Source of the DNA: an uncultured Candidatus Melainabacteria bacterium
Lineage (GTDB): Bacteria; Cyanobacteriota; Vampirovibrionia; Gastranaerophilales; Gastranaerophilaceae
Length of the DNA stretch: 64,000 bases
NCBI GenBank assembly: GCA_934693235.1
Contig: CAKUUY010000004.1
Coordinates: 49,839 to 113,838, forward strand
Direction: 5' to 3'
This document shows positions 17,215 to 24,818 of this stretch, one piece after another. Within the stretch, counting starts at the first letter, position 1. Every line of letters starts with the position of its first letter. Below the pieces are notes generated by a model. The model did not search any database and was not told the origin of the DNA. It saw nothing but the letters and a program-made list of their open reading frames with translations. Both the position numbers and the translations under genes were made by a program.

Positions 17215-17943
17215 TTAATGAGTAAAGTCAAACTTGATTTTTTCACAAATTGCATTGCGGAGTTTTATCTCTGACTTTTCATTAAAATCGGACAGTTTTA
17301 TCGGTTCAAGTTGAGTAATTGTGTATGTTATAACCTTTTCTCCCGCATCATAAATCGGTTCTCCTTTTTGTAAAAACGGATAATCACAATTAATTTTTAC
17401 AGGCAAAATATCAGCCCCCGACGCAATTTGAACAGCTGCAGAACCTTTGTGAATTCTAAGTTCATCTCCCTCAACAGTTCTTGTTCCGGTTGGGAAAATA
17501 ATTATATTATATCCGTCGTTTAAAGCTTCTTTGCAAATTTGTTTAAACTCGTCAAGCTCAACATTGTTCGGAATATAAACGTTTTTAATTATATTTTTCA
17601 AAAATATATTGTCTAAAAGTTCTTTTTTAGCGATACACAAAGAATTGTCATAAATTCCGATTAGAATTAAAATGTCAATAAATGTAGGATGAGTTGCAAC
17701 AATAATTTTCCCCCTAACAGGCTTTACACCAACTTTTTCAACTTTAATTAAGCCTAAAATCACAAAAAATTGCGTATAAACATACCAAAGTTTGTGAATA
17801 ATATGTGAAAAAACTTCTCGTTTTTTGTTTCCGCGCAAATAGATTCCACCAATCGGCAAAAACAAAAAACTCAACAATAATGAGCCAATACCAAAAATCG
17901 CAAATACCATACATACAAGAAAACCGCGGATAAATTTAATCAT
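17215..17943 (-). CDS. PlsC-family acyltransferase of APE-like cluster
   Basis: A 242-residue membrane-associated acyltransferase. A hydrophobic N-terminus (FLVCMVFAIFGIGSLLLSFLFLPIGG) precedes the catalytic HX4D motif (ATHPTFIDIL), then the substrate motif FPTGTR. Such LPLAT proteins occur in aryl polyene clusters and are thought to help attach the polyene to a membrane lipid. It starts inside the end of the chain-length-factor gene (8-base overlap), implying translational coupling. Confidence 0.88.
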   Translation of the reverse strand: MIKFIRGFLVCMVFAIFGIGSLLLSFLFLPIGGIYLRGNKKREVFSHIIHKLWYVYTQFFVILGLIKVEKVGVKPVRGKIIVATHPTFIDILILIGIYDNSLCIAKKELLDNIFLKNIIKNVYIPNNVELDEFKQICKEALNDGYNIIIFPTGTRTVEGDELRIHKGSAAVQIASGADILPVKINCDYPFLQKGEPIYDAGEKVITYTITQLEPIKLSDFNEKSEIKLRNAICEKIKFDFTH

Positions 17944-18517
17944 TTAAACGCTCCATAATGTACAATGGACAAACAAATTTTCCACCACTAATAAATTCAT
18001 TGAAATCATTAGACGGGAGATTTTCTGAATTCTCCCTTATGACAACCTTTTCACCCTCTTCAAAGTCAATTAAAATCGAAATACTTTCAAACCTGTCAAC
18101 AGATTCAGCATAGCAAAAAAGAGTTTTTTCTCCATTCATAACCGCATCTAAAAGACCGACAGAAAAAGAATTTTCACCCCCTGCAACTGAATTATATGAA
18201 GAATGAATGTTTTTCAAAAGAGAAAAAAGTCCGATTGTCGAATTATGTACAGAAAAACTAAATCCCGTCGGCGAAACTTCATTGTCCTCGTGTTCTTGCT
18301 TAATCAGTTTTACAACCCGTTCCAATTCTCCATAACGAGAGGCATAAACAAGTTTTATATCATCAGACTTTTCACCATAACAATCAAGCATTGTGCTCAT
18401 TGCAATTTTACCTACAGGTGAAAGTTTTCTTCTCATATTCATAGGAATGTCCGACAAATCAAGGTTTTCACCGGTAGAACAGGAAATTTTTTTAATACGA
18501 AATTCAAACTTATTCAT
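17936..18517 (-). CDS. Chain-length-factor-like beta-ketoacyl synthase N-terminal domain (ApeC-like)
   Basis: A 193-residue protein resembling the short KS-like chain-length factor of aryl polyene clusters (ApeC), which pairs with the KS ApeO. Seen here are MRRKLSPVGKIAMSTMLDC, YASRYGELERVVKLI and SFSVHNSTIGLFSLL. No KS cysteine is present at the expected place (SVHNS), as expected for a decarboxylating partner. It is first in the leftward arm. The -10 hexamer ends 6 bases before the ATG, so the mRNA is probably leaderless. Confidence 0.85.
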   Translation of the reverse strand: MNKFEFRIKKISCSTGENLDLSDIPMNMRRKLSPVGKIAMSTMLDCYGEKSDDIKLVYASRYGELERVVKLIKQEHEDNEVSPTGFSFSVHNSTIGLFSLLKNIHSSYNSVAGGENSFSVGLLDAVMNGEKTLFCYAESVDRFESISILIDFEEGEKVVIRENSENLPSNDFNEFISGGKFVCPLYIMERLND

Positions 18518-18531
18518 GGTAACATATTAAC
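18518..18531. promoter_or_regulatory. 14-bp divergent leaderless promoter of the APE-like cluster
   Basis: The whole gap between the two start codons is GGTAACATATTAAC. Rightward, TGG plus TAACAT (18520-18525) is an extended -10 ending 6 bases before ATG 18532. Leftward, TGT plus TAATAT (complement of 18524-18529) ends 6 bases before ATG 18517. The two -10 hexamers overlap. Each TG dinucleotide lies at or next to the opposite start codon. No room exists for a ribosome binding site on either side. Confidence 0.6.
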
Positions 18532-20220
18532 ATGAATGAGATTTTTATCACAGATGCAAGTGCTGTTTTCGCAGAAAAATTAACTCTTGATGAAACAATT
18601 ATCAAGGGAGATAAATTCTATTTTGGCAAGCTGGAAAAAGATTTTGAACCTATTAACGATAAACGTTATGACTTACGCTGTAACAGAATTCTAAAATATC
18701 TTGTTGACAAATTAAATTTGTCCGGATTTGAAAAAAACGAAATTGGAATTGTAATTGGAACAACAAACTCCGGAATTGAAGAATTTGAAACTACTGAAAA
18801 CAAACTCCACGCAGAACTCGGAAACCCTGCAGAATTTCTCAAATGGTATTTAGGTACAACAAATTATACAACTTGCGTTTCGACAGCTTGTACGTCGGGA
18901 GCAAAAGCTTTTTCAACAGCACGAAAGCTTTTACAAAACGGAGTTTGTAGAGCCGTAATCGCAGGCGGAGTAGATACACTTGCATCAATGCCGTCTTATG
19001 GATTTCACGCACTGGAAGTGCTTTCGCATGAAAAAACAAACCCGTTTTCTAAAAATCGTAATGGAATAAGTTTAGGCGAAGGCGGAGCATTGTTTTTACT
19101 TGCTTTGGAATCAGATGGATGTTTGGCATACATGCCCAACAACTCTTCCCTTGGAGAGGTGAATTTCACGACTCACCAAAACAACTCCAAAGAAACAGAC
19201 CCAGCCTCTAAACATCTAGACATCTGTGCACCTTGTCACCAAAACAATAATACAATCAACCAAGTTGCCATTCTCGGTATCGGTGAAACCTCTGATGCAT
19301 ATCATGCAGCAACTCCCGACCCTAATGGCACTCAAGCCGTAAAAGCTATTCAAAAAGCTCTTAATGATGCTAATTTAAACCCGGAAGACATTGATTATAT
19401 AAATCTACATGGCACAGGAACAATTTCTAATGACTTGATGGAAGCGAATGTAATTTACAAAGTTTTTGGTGATAAAATTCCAACAAGTTCAACAAAACCG
19501 CTAACAGGACATTGTTTAGGTGCGGCAGCTTCCATTGAAGCTTTTATATGTTACCAGATTTTGAAAGGTGAAAGAAATTTACCTATTCATCAATTTGACG
19601 GCGAATATGATGAAACTTTACCAAAAATCAACCTTGTAAACGAAAAAACTCCACAAAAAGATATAAAAACATGTATGAGCACATCATTTGGTTTTGGCGG
19701 AACAAATGCAGCAGTGATTTTAGCAACAAAATATAATTTAGATGCACAGAAACCTAGCTGCTTAGCTGCTACCTGCTTACCACACTCCACTCCGATGGTA
19801 CTGATTGATGAAGTTCTTGATGTTGACATGGAAAAACAAATTGTCAAAACTTCCGTAAAAATACATGAAGATAAAATATTTTTTGACAAAGAAATAAATG
19901 GAATTTCTCCTCTTGTCGGAATTGAATTTATGGCACAAACTATCGGTTGCTATGCGTACTTTAAGGGCGGTAAAACAATACCTAAAGTCGGCTTTTTGCT
20001 CGGCACAAGGCAATACGAAAATTTACTTGAAAAATTTGAAAACGGTAAAACATACATTATGACTGCTCAAGAAATCTATGGCGATAATGAACTTGTTTCA
20101 TTTGAGTGTTTAATTTATAATGAAAATGAAGATACCAATCTTGAAAACTATGTTGCAAAAGCAACAATCAACGCATTTCAACCTAAAGATGTTGAGAAAT
20201 ATATAAAGGAATTAGAATAG
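18532..20220 (+). CDS. Ketosynthase-dehydratase fusion (ApeO-ApeP-like)
   Basis: A 562-residue fusion. Residues 1-400 are a beta-ketoacyl-ACP synthase with an intact triad: Cys in STACTSGAKA (about 119), His in NLHGTGT (about 293) and His in TGHCLGAAAS (about 327). Residues 420-562 are a hotdog dehydratase like ApeP (LPHSTPMVLIDEV, SPLVGIEFMAQTIG). In characterised APE clusters these are separate proteins. Residues about 200-243 (NNSSLGEVNFTTHQNNSKET) are an in-frame insertion of dispersed repeat DNA, and the linker at 403-421 (CLAATCL) also matches repeat sequence. It starts the rightward arm. Confidence 0.9.
   Translation: MNEIFITDASAVFAEKLTLDETIIKGDKFYFGKLEKDFEPINDKRYDLRCNRILKYLVDKLNLSGFEKNEIGIVIGTTNSGIEEFETTENKLHAELGNPAEFLKWYLGTTNYTTCVSTACTSGAKAFSTARKLLQNGVCRAVIAGGVDTLASMPSYGFHALEVLSHEKTNPFSKNRNGISLGEGGALFLLALESDGCLAYMPNNSSLGEVNFTTHQNNSKETDPASKHLDICAPCHQNNNTINQVAILGIGETSDAYHAATPDPNGTQAVKAIQKALNDANLNPEDIDYINLHGTGTISNDLMEANVIYKVFGDKIPTSSTKPLTGHCLGAAASIEAFICYQILKGERNLPIHQFDGEYDETLPKINLVNEKTPQKDIKTCMSTSFGFGGTNAAVILATKYNLDAQKPSCLAATCLPHSTPMVLIDEVLDVDMEKQIVKTSVKIHEDKIFFDKEINGISPLVGIEFMAQTIGCYAYFKGGKTIPKVGFLLGTRQYENLLEKFENGKTYIMTAQEIYGDNELVSFECLIYNENEDTNLENYVAKATINAFQPKDVEKYIKELE
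19130..19262 (+). repeat. Repeat DNA inserted in frame in the KS domain
   Basis: The stretch CTTGGAGAGGTGAATTTCAC through CCAAAACAACTCCAAAGAAA matches the segment at 26102-26165 inside the MMPL gene. It interrupts the KS fold between LFLLALES and the QVAILGIGE strand, without a stop or frameshift. Confidence 0.7.
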
Positions 20221-20939
20221 TGAGCGAAAGAAAAAAAGTTTTAGTAACAGGTTCCAGTCGCGGAATAGGCAGAGAAATTGCACTTTATCTTGCAAAAAAC
20301 GGCTTTGATATTGATGTTCACTACGCGCATAACCAAGAAAAAGCACAGGAAGTTGCTTACGAAATAAAAAAACTTGGAGTAAATGCTGAAATTTTAAAAT
20401 TCAACATTAAAAATCGAGAAGAATGCACAAAAACCCTTTCTGATAAGTTATATTACGGTATTGTTTTGAATGCCGGAATTGCTCGAGATAACGTATTTCC
20501 TCTACTTGAGGGCGATGAATGGGATGACGTCATTCAAACAAATTTGACAGGATTTTATAATGTATTGAAACCTCTTGTTATGCCAATGATTTCAAACAGA
20601 ATTAAGGGAAGAATTATTACAATGTCTTCTGTTTCAGCACTTTCAGGCAATCGAGGCCAAATAAATTATTCCGCATCAAAGGCAGGAATTATCGGAGCAA
20701 CTCGCTCACTTGCTCTTGAACTTGCAAAACGTGGAATTACAGTAAACTGTATCGCTCCAGGGGTTATAGAAACCGACATGATTAAAGATGTTCCTGTGGA
20801 TGAAGTCAAAAAACTTATCCCAATGAAACGTCTCGGACAAGCCAAAGAAGTTGCAAGTCTCGCAAATTATTTAATGAGTGAAGAAGCATCTTATATTACA
20901 GGGCAAGTAATTTCCGTAAATGGAGGTCTTTACTTATGA
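20220..20939 (+). CDS. 3-ketoacyl-ACP reductase (ApeQ/FabG-like)
   Basis: A 239-residue short-chain dehydrogenase. It has the NADP motif TGSSRGIGR (residues 10-18), LNAGI, the catalytic serine in MSSVSA and YSASK (Tyr about 150, Lys 154), then PGVIETDM. It would reduce the keto group after each condensation. The GTG start overlaps the preceding TAG stop (TAGTG), and its TGA overlaps the next ATG, so it is tightly coupled to both ketosynthase genes. Confidence 0.93.
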   Translation: MSERKKVLVTGSSRGIGREIALYLAKNGFDIDVHYAHNQEKAQEVAYEIKKLGVNAEILKFNIKNREECTKTLSDKLYYGIVLNAGIARDNVFPLLEGDEWDDVIQTNLTGFYNVLKPLVMPMISNRIKGRIITMSSVSALSGNRGQINYSASKAGIIGATRSLALELAKRGITVNCIAPGVIETDMIKDVPVDEVKKLIPMKRLGQAKEVASLANYLMSEEASYITGQVISVNGGLYL

Positions 20940-22165
20940 GGCGAGTAGTTGTAACAGGAATGGCACTTGCAAGCCCTTTGGGCTGCGATATTGAAACAGC
21001 ATTTTTAGGCTTGCAAAAACTTGAAAACTGTGTAGAATATGATACCAAATTAGACCAATATAAGAGGTTAAACACAAGACTTTCAGCTTACGTAAAGGGT
21101 TTTGAAATTCCACCGACCTATAACAGAAAGGCTCTTAGAACAATGGGACCTGTCTCAATTATGGCGGTTAGAACAGCAGAACTTGCCCTTGAAGATGCCG
21201 GGCTTTTGGGAGATGAAATTATTACAAATGGCGAAACTGGTGTAAGTTACGGGTCTTCTGCCGGTTCTTTAGATGCTATTATTGATTTTTACGGAATGCA
21301 AGTTGACAAAGAAGTTAAAGGCTTGAATTCAGGTTCTTATGTAAAAATGATGGCTCAAACTACCGCTGTAAATATTTCGCTTTATTTTAAAACAATTGGA
21401 AGATTAATACCAACATCGACTGCCTGCACATCAGGTTCTATGGGAATAGGATACGCATATGAAGCAATCAAAAACGGATATGAAACAGTTATGATTGCGG
21501 GTGGCGGAGACGAAATGCACCCGACGGAGATTGCCATTTTCGATACTCTTTATGCAACAAGTTTAAAAAACGATACACCAAAACTTTCCCCATCACCATT
21601 TGACAAAAATCGTGATGGACTTGTTCTGGGCGAAGGTGCCGGAACATTGATTTTAGAAGAATATGAACACGCAAAAGCTCGTGGAGCTAAAATTTATGCA
21701 GAAGTTGTAGGATTTGGAACAAGTACAGACGGCACGCATATTACAAATCCGAACAGAAAAACTATGGGTAGAGCTCTTGATTTGGCCTTAAAATGCGCAA
21801 ATCTTTCTCCTGACGAAATCGGATACATAAATGCACATGGAACAGCAACAATCCAAGGTGATATTGCAGAAACCAATGCAACAGAAGAAATTTTTAAGCG
21901 CAAAGTTCCAACAAGTTCAACAAAAAGCTATACCGGACATACACTTGGTGCCTGTGGGGCTATTGAAGCAATTTTAAGCATTGAAATGATGAACAGAGGT
22001 TGGTTCCATCCAACATTAAACTTGACAGAAATTGATCCGGAATGCGGGAATCTTGATTATATTCAAGGACAAGGGCGAGAAATCAAAACAAATTATATTA
22101 TGTCAAACAACTTTGCTTTCGGTGGAATAAATACGTCGTTGGTGTTTAAAAGGTTCTTTGATTAA
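20936..22165 (+). CDS. Beta-ketoacyl-ACP synthase (ApeR-like)
   Basis: A 409-residue KAS II-type enzyme with the full triad: Cys in STACTSGSMG (about 163), His in NAHGTATIQGD (about 301), His in TGHTLGACGA (about 336). The N-terminus is RRVVVTGMALASPLG and the C-terminus NNFAFGGINTSLVF. In known APE pathways a second KS (ApeR) is thought to act in the first condensation(s), with ApeO/ApeC elongating. It overlaps the reductase gene by 4 bases. Unlike the other KS it carries no repeat insertion. Confidence 0.92.
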   Translation: MRRVVVTGMALASPLGCDIETAFLGLQKLENCVEYDTKLDQYKRLNTRLSAYVKGFEIPPTYNRKALRTMGPVSIMAVRTAELALEDAGLLGDEIITNGETGVSYGSSAGSLDAIIDFYGMQVDKEVKGLNSGSYVKMMAQTTAVNISLYFKTIGRLIPTSTACTSGSMGIGYAYEAIKNGYETVMIAGGGDEMHPTEIAIFDTLYATSLKNDTPKLSPSPFDKNRDGLVLGEGAGTLILEEYEHAKARGAKIYAEVVGFGTSTDGTHITNPNRKTMGRALDLALKCANLSPDEIGYINAHGTATIQGDIAETNATEEIFKRKVPTSSTKSYTGHTLGACGAIEAILSIEMMNRGWFHPTLNLTEIDPECGNLDYIQGQGREIKTNYIMSNNFAFGGINTSLVFKRFFD

Positions 22166-22236
22166 AGAGAATAAGAAAATAGGTGAATAAGTGAATAAGT
22201 TCATTTCAGGTGCTATCGCACAAAAAAATAAATTCA
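22166..22236 (+). repeat. GTGAATAAG-family repeat forming the next gene's start
   Basis: AATAGGTGAATAAGTGAATAAG, then TTCATTTCAGGTGCTATCGCAC, is a partial copy of the palindromic element that fills the lpx-region gaps. Its GTG at 22191 is the only start codon in frame with the following membrane protein, and AGGTG upstream is also repeat-derived. Confidence 0.75.
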
Positions 22237-22646
22237 ACCTAAAAATTTTAAAACCAATAATCCCATTTATCGGAACAATATGCGTTGTTTTGTTGTTTCA
22301 TTTTAGCAAAATTTATGCATTAAAATTTTATCCGGTTATTGTAAATACTTTTATTTTTTGTGTATTTTTTTCATCTATATTTTGTGAAGAAACAATTATC
22401 CAAAAAATTGCAAAAAAGATGGATGGACAATTAACAGATTTTTCCAGAAATTACACTCGAAAACTCACATACATTTGGTGCATATTTTTATTCATAAACC
22501 TTTCAATTTCAGTAGCAACAGTATTCATGCCTGTCAAAATTTGGGAACTTTACAATGCTTGCATTTCATATATTGCACTCGGAATAATGTTCGGGGTAGA
22601 ATATATAGTACGAATTATTTTGAGAACGAAACATGACAGAAAATAA
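22191..22646 (+). CDS. COG4648-like membrane protein of APE-type clusters
   Basis: A 151-residue protein with about four hydrophobic segments and the pattern LKFYPVIVNTFIF, RNYTRKLTYIWCIFLFIN, KIWELYNACISYIALGIMFGVEYIVR, like the COG4648 membrane protein found in aryl polyene clusters. Its role is not established. The first 14 residues (MNKFISGAIAQKNK) are encoded by a dispersed repeat, which supplies a GTG start and an AGGTG ribosome binding site. The original N-terminus may have been replaced. It overlaps the ligase gene by 14 bases. Confidence 0.75.
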   Translation: MNKFISGAIAQKNKFNLKILKPIIPFIGTICVVLLFHFSKIYALKFYPVIVNTFIFCVFFSSIFCEETIIQKIAKKMDGQLTDFSRNYTRKLTYIWCIFLFINLSISVATVFMPVKIWELYNACISYIALGIMFGVEYIVRIILRTKHDRK

Positions 22647-23883
22647 CAAACAATTTGTCTTTCACACATCCGGTTCAACAGGAGAACCCAAAACTATTAT
22701 TAAAAGCGAGAAGTGCTTGCTTGCCGAAAGTTTGGATTTGGCAAAGTTTTTCAAATTTTCTCCTGATACAATTTTTGTATCTACAGTGAGTGATGAATAT
22801 ATGTATGGAACAACTTTTACGTTAATGCTCCCTAAAGCATTAAGTTGTAAAGTTGACACAGAAAGAATTGTGTATCCGGAAGATATAAAAAATTATGAAA
22901 AATTTGTTTTTGTTTCAACTCCGTCATTTTTAGAAAAACTAGCAAAATACAATTATACATTCAAACATAAACCTGAAATGATTATTTCAGCTGGCGCAAA
23001 ACTAAATGACAGTATTTTCGAATATCTGGAAAAAATCTCAAAAGGCGTAACAGAAATCTACGGTAGCACAGAAGCGGGAATTATTGCATACAGACAAAAA
23101 CATAATGCAAAACTACAATTTTTTGACAATGTAAAATTCGCAACTAATACAATTTCTTCACCATATTTTGATGAACCGGAACTTGAACTGAACGACGAAT
23201 TAGAGCTTTTTGATGATGGTTTTGTTGTAAAAGGGCGCAATGACAGAATTGTAAAAATTCAAGAAAAACGAATTTCTTTAGATAAAATAGAAAAAATTCT
23301 AAACCAAAGTGATTTGATTGAAAATTCGTACTGCCTTAAGCTCAATGACAAGCTTTGTGCGGCAATAGTACTGAGTAACAAAGGTAGAAATTTACTTGAA
23401 AGTAGTGGAAAATTGGAATTGATAAAAACAATAAAAAAAACCAGCTATCTCAATTTGATTTCACCTAAAAAATGGCGATTTTTAACCAATCTACCGTTAA
23501 ACGAACGCGGAAAAATTGACAGTATAAGAATTAGAGAATGGTTTAACACAAATGTAACTTATCCTAATATCGTTAGTTTAAAAAACAATGGACAAAACGC
23601 CGAAATCTCTTTAATTTTTTCCAAAAACAGTAACTTTTTCAAAGGGCATTTTCCTGATTTTCCAATTCTTCCGGGGGTTGTGCAACTGTTTTTTGCAAAA
23701 GAATTTGCTCGAGATATTTTCAACTTAAATTTTGTTCCGCAAAAAGTTAAAAAAGTAAAATTTTCATCAATAATTAAGCCAGAAATGAAAATTAATCTCG
23801 TCTTAACAAGAAACGAAACATCAATTGAATACAAATATGCAGACGGAGAAAAAACTTTTTCTTCCGGAACTTTTGTTTTATAA
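22633..23883 (+). CDS. AMP-dependent ligase-dehydratase fusion (ApeH-ApeI-like)
   Basis: A 416-residue protein. Residues 9-310 are an adenylate-forming ligase with FHTSGSTGEPK (A3), EIYGSTEAG (A5) and GRNDRIVKIQEKRISLDKIE (A8-like). Residues 315-416 are a FabZ-like hotdog with FKGHFPDFPILPGVVQL. The ligase should activate the aryl starter acid onto an ACP; the dehydratase forms double bonds. In APE clusters these are usually separate (ApeH, ApeI). The ligase begins directly at the P-loop, so the N-terminal portion normally preceding it is missing. Confidence 0.85.
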   Translation: MTENNKQFVFHTSGSTGEPKTIIKSEKCLLAESLDLAKFFKFSPDTIFVSTVSDEYMYGTTFTLMLPKALSCKVDTERIVYPEDIKNYEKFVFVSTPSFLEKLAKYNYTFKHKPEMIISAGAKLNDSIFEYLEKISKGVTEIYGSTEAGIIAYRQKHNAKLQFFDNVKFATNTISSPYFDEPELELNDELELFDDGFVVKGRNDRIVKIQEKRISLDKIEKILNQSDLIENSYCLKLNDKLCAAIVLSNKGRNLLESSGKLELIKTIKKTSYLNLISPKKWRFLTNLPLNERGKIDSIRIREWFNTNVTYPNIVSLKNNGQNAEISLIFSKNSNFFKGHFPDFPILPGVVQLFFAKEFARDIFNLNFVPQKVKKVKFSSIIKPEMKINLVLTRNETSIEYKYADGEKTFSSGTFVL

Positions 23884-23890
23884 TGAGGTT

Positions 23891-24301
23891 ATGATGGCAG
23901 TATGTGAAACTTTTATAAATGTTCAATTTTTTGACCTTGATCCGATGAATGTAGTTTGGCATGGAAATTATATCAAATACCTTGAAACGGCCAGATGTAA
24001 TCTACTTTCCAAAATCGGTTATACTTATGACGATATGAAGGCTGATGGTTTTGCTTATCCTGTAGCCAAAATGGATTTAAAATTTATAAAACCTGCAACT
24101 TTTATGCAAAAATTGAAAATTGTGACAACAATTATAGAACTTGAACCGTCCTTGAATATCAAATACGATATTTTTGATGTTGAAACAGGTGAAAAAATTT
24201 TTACTGCAAAAAGTATGCAGATTTGTGTAGACATAAAAACAATGGAAAGTGTTTACGCAGCACCGAAAAAATTTGTTGAAAGGTTAAAAAATTATGCGTA
24301 A
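23891..24301 (+). CDS. Acyl-CoA/ACP thioesterase, 4HBT hotdog family
   Basis: A 136-residue hotdog thioesterase with VQFFDLDPMNVVWHGNYIKYLETAR, the YbgC/4HBT signature with the catalytic aspartate (DLDPMNVVWH). In APE-type clusters a thioesterase of this kind is probably for release or editing of the chain. Two adjacent ATG codons (23891, 23894) follow GAGG at 23885; the longer open frame runs antisense-like through the previous gene and is not chosen. It overlaps the next gene by 8 bases. Confidence 0.87.
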   Translation: MMAVCETFINVQFFDLDPMNVVWHGNYIKYLETARCNLLSKIGYTYDDMKADGFAYPVAKMDLKFIKPATFMQKLKIVTTIIELEPSLNIKYDIFDVETGEKIFTAKSMQICVDIKTMESVYAAPKKFVERLKNYA

Positions 24302-24818
24302 ATTTTGGATTTTTTTGTTAATAATTTTTTGCGGGACGAGTGTTTGTTTTGCATCAGATGATATTTTTAACCATCCATCAACAAGCAAAGCTATTTCCGG
24401 TCAAATGCCGAAATTAAAAGATGTTTCCTGTAAATTTACTCAAGAAAAATATATTGGCTCTGTCATTTTGAAATCAGGCGGAAATTTTCAGTTCACAAAA
24501 AACAAAGGAGCAATTTTTGAGACTCTATATCCGATAAAATCAACTGTTTCGTACACTTCTGCACAAAATAAGCAAATGAATGACGTGATAATTGCAATTT
24601 CAAACAAAAATTATTCTTATTTGGACAAGAACTTTTCACTTTTTTATAAGAAAGAAAATAATAATTGGACAATTGGTTTAAAACCCAAAAAAGGCTCTGT
24701 AACAGCTTCCCAATTGCATGATATAATTATTAAAGGAAATACCGATATCAACAATATTAAAATCGACACAATCAAAAACGGAACTACGGATATTCATTTT
24801 AAATGCAGAACAAGTTAG
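24294..24818 (+). CDS. LolA-like periplasmic carrier protein
   Basis: A 174-residue exported protein. The signal peptide MRKFWIFLLIIFCGTSVCFA is cleaved near FAS-D. The mature part has LKDVSCKFTQEKYI, then GGNFQFTKNKGAIFETLYP, the strand pattern of LolA/LolB half-barrels that shuttle lipids through the periplasm. LolA-like proteins with MMPL exporters are a standard pair in aryl polyene clusters and may carry the lipid-linked polyene to the outer membrane (inference). It overlaps the MMPL gene by 16 bases. Confidence 0.85.
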   Translation: MRKFWIFLLIIFCGTSVCFASDDIFNHPSTSKAISGQMPKLKDVSCKFTQEKYIGSVILKSGGNFQFTKNKGAIFETLYPIKSTVSYTSAQNKQMNDVIIAISNKNYSYLDKNFSLFYKKENNNWTIGLKPKKGSVTASQLHDIIIKGNTDINNIKIDTIKNGTTDIHFKCRTS

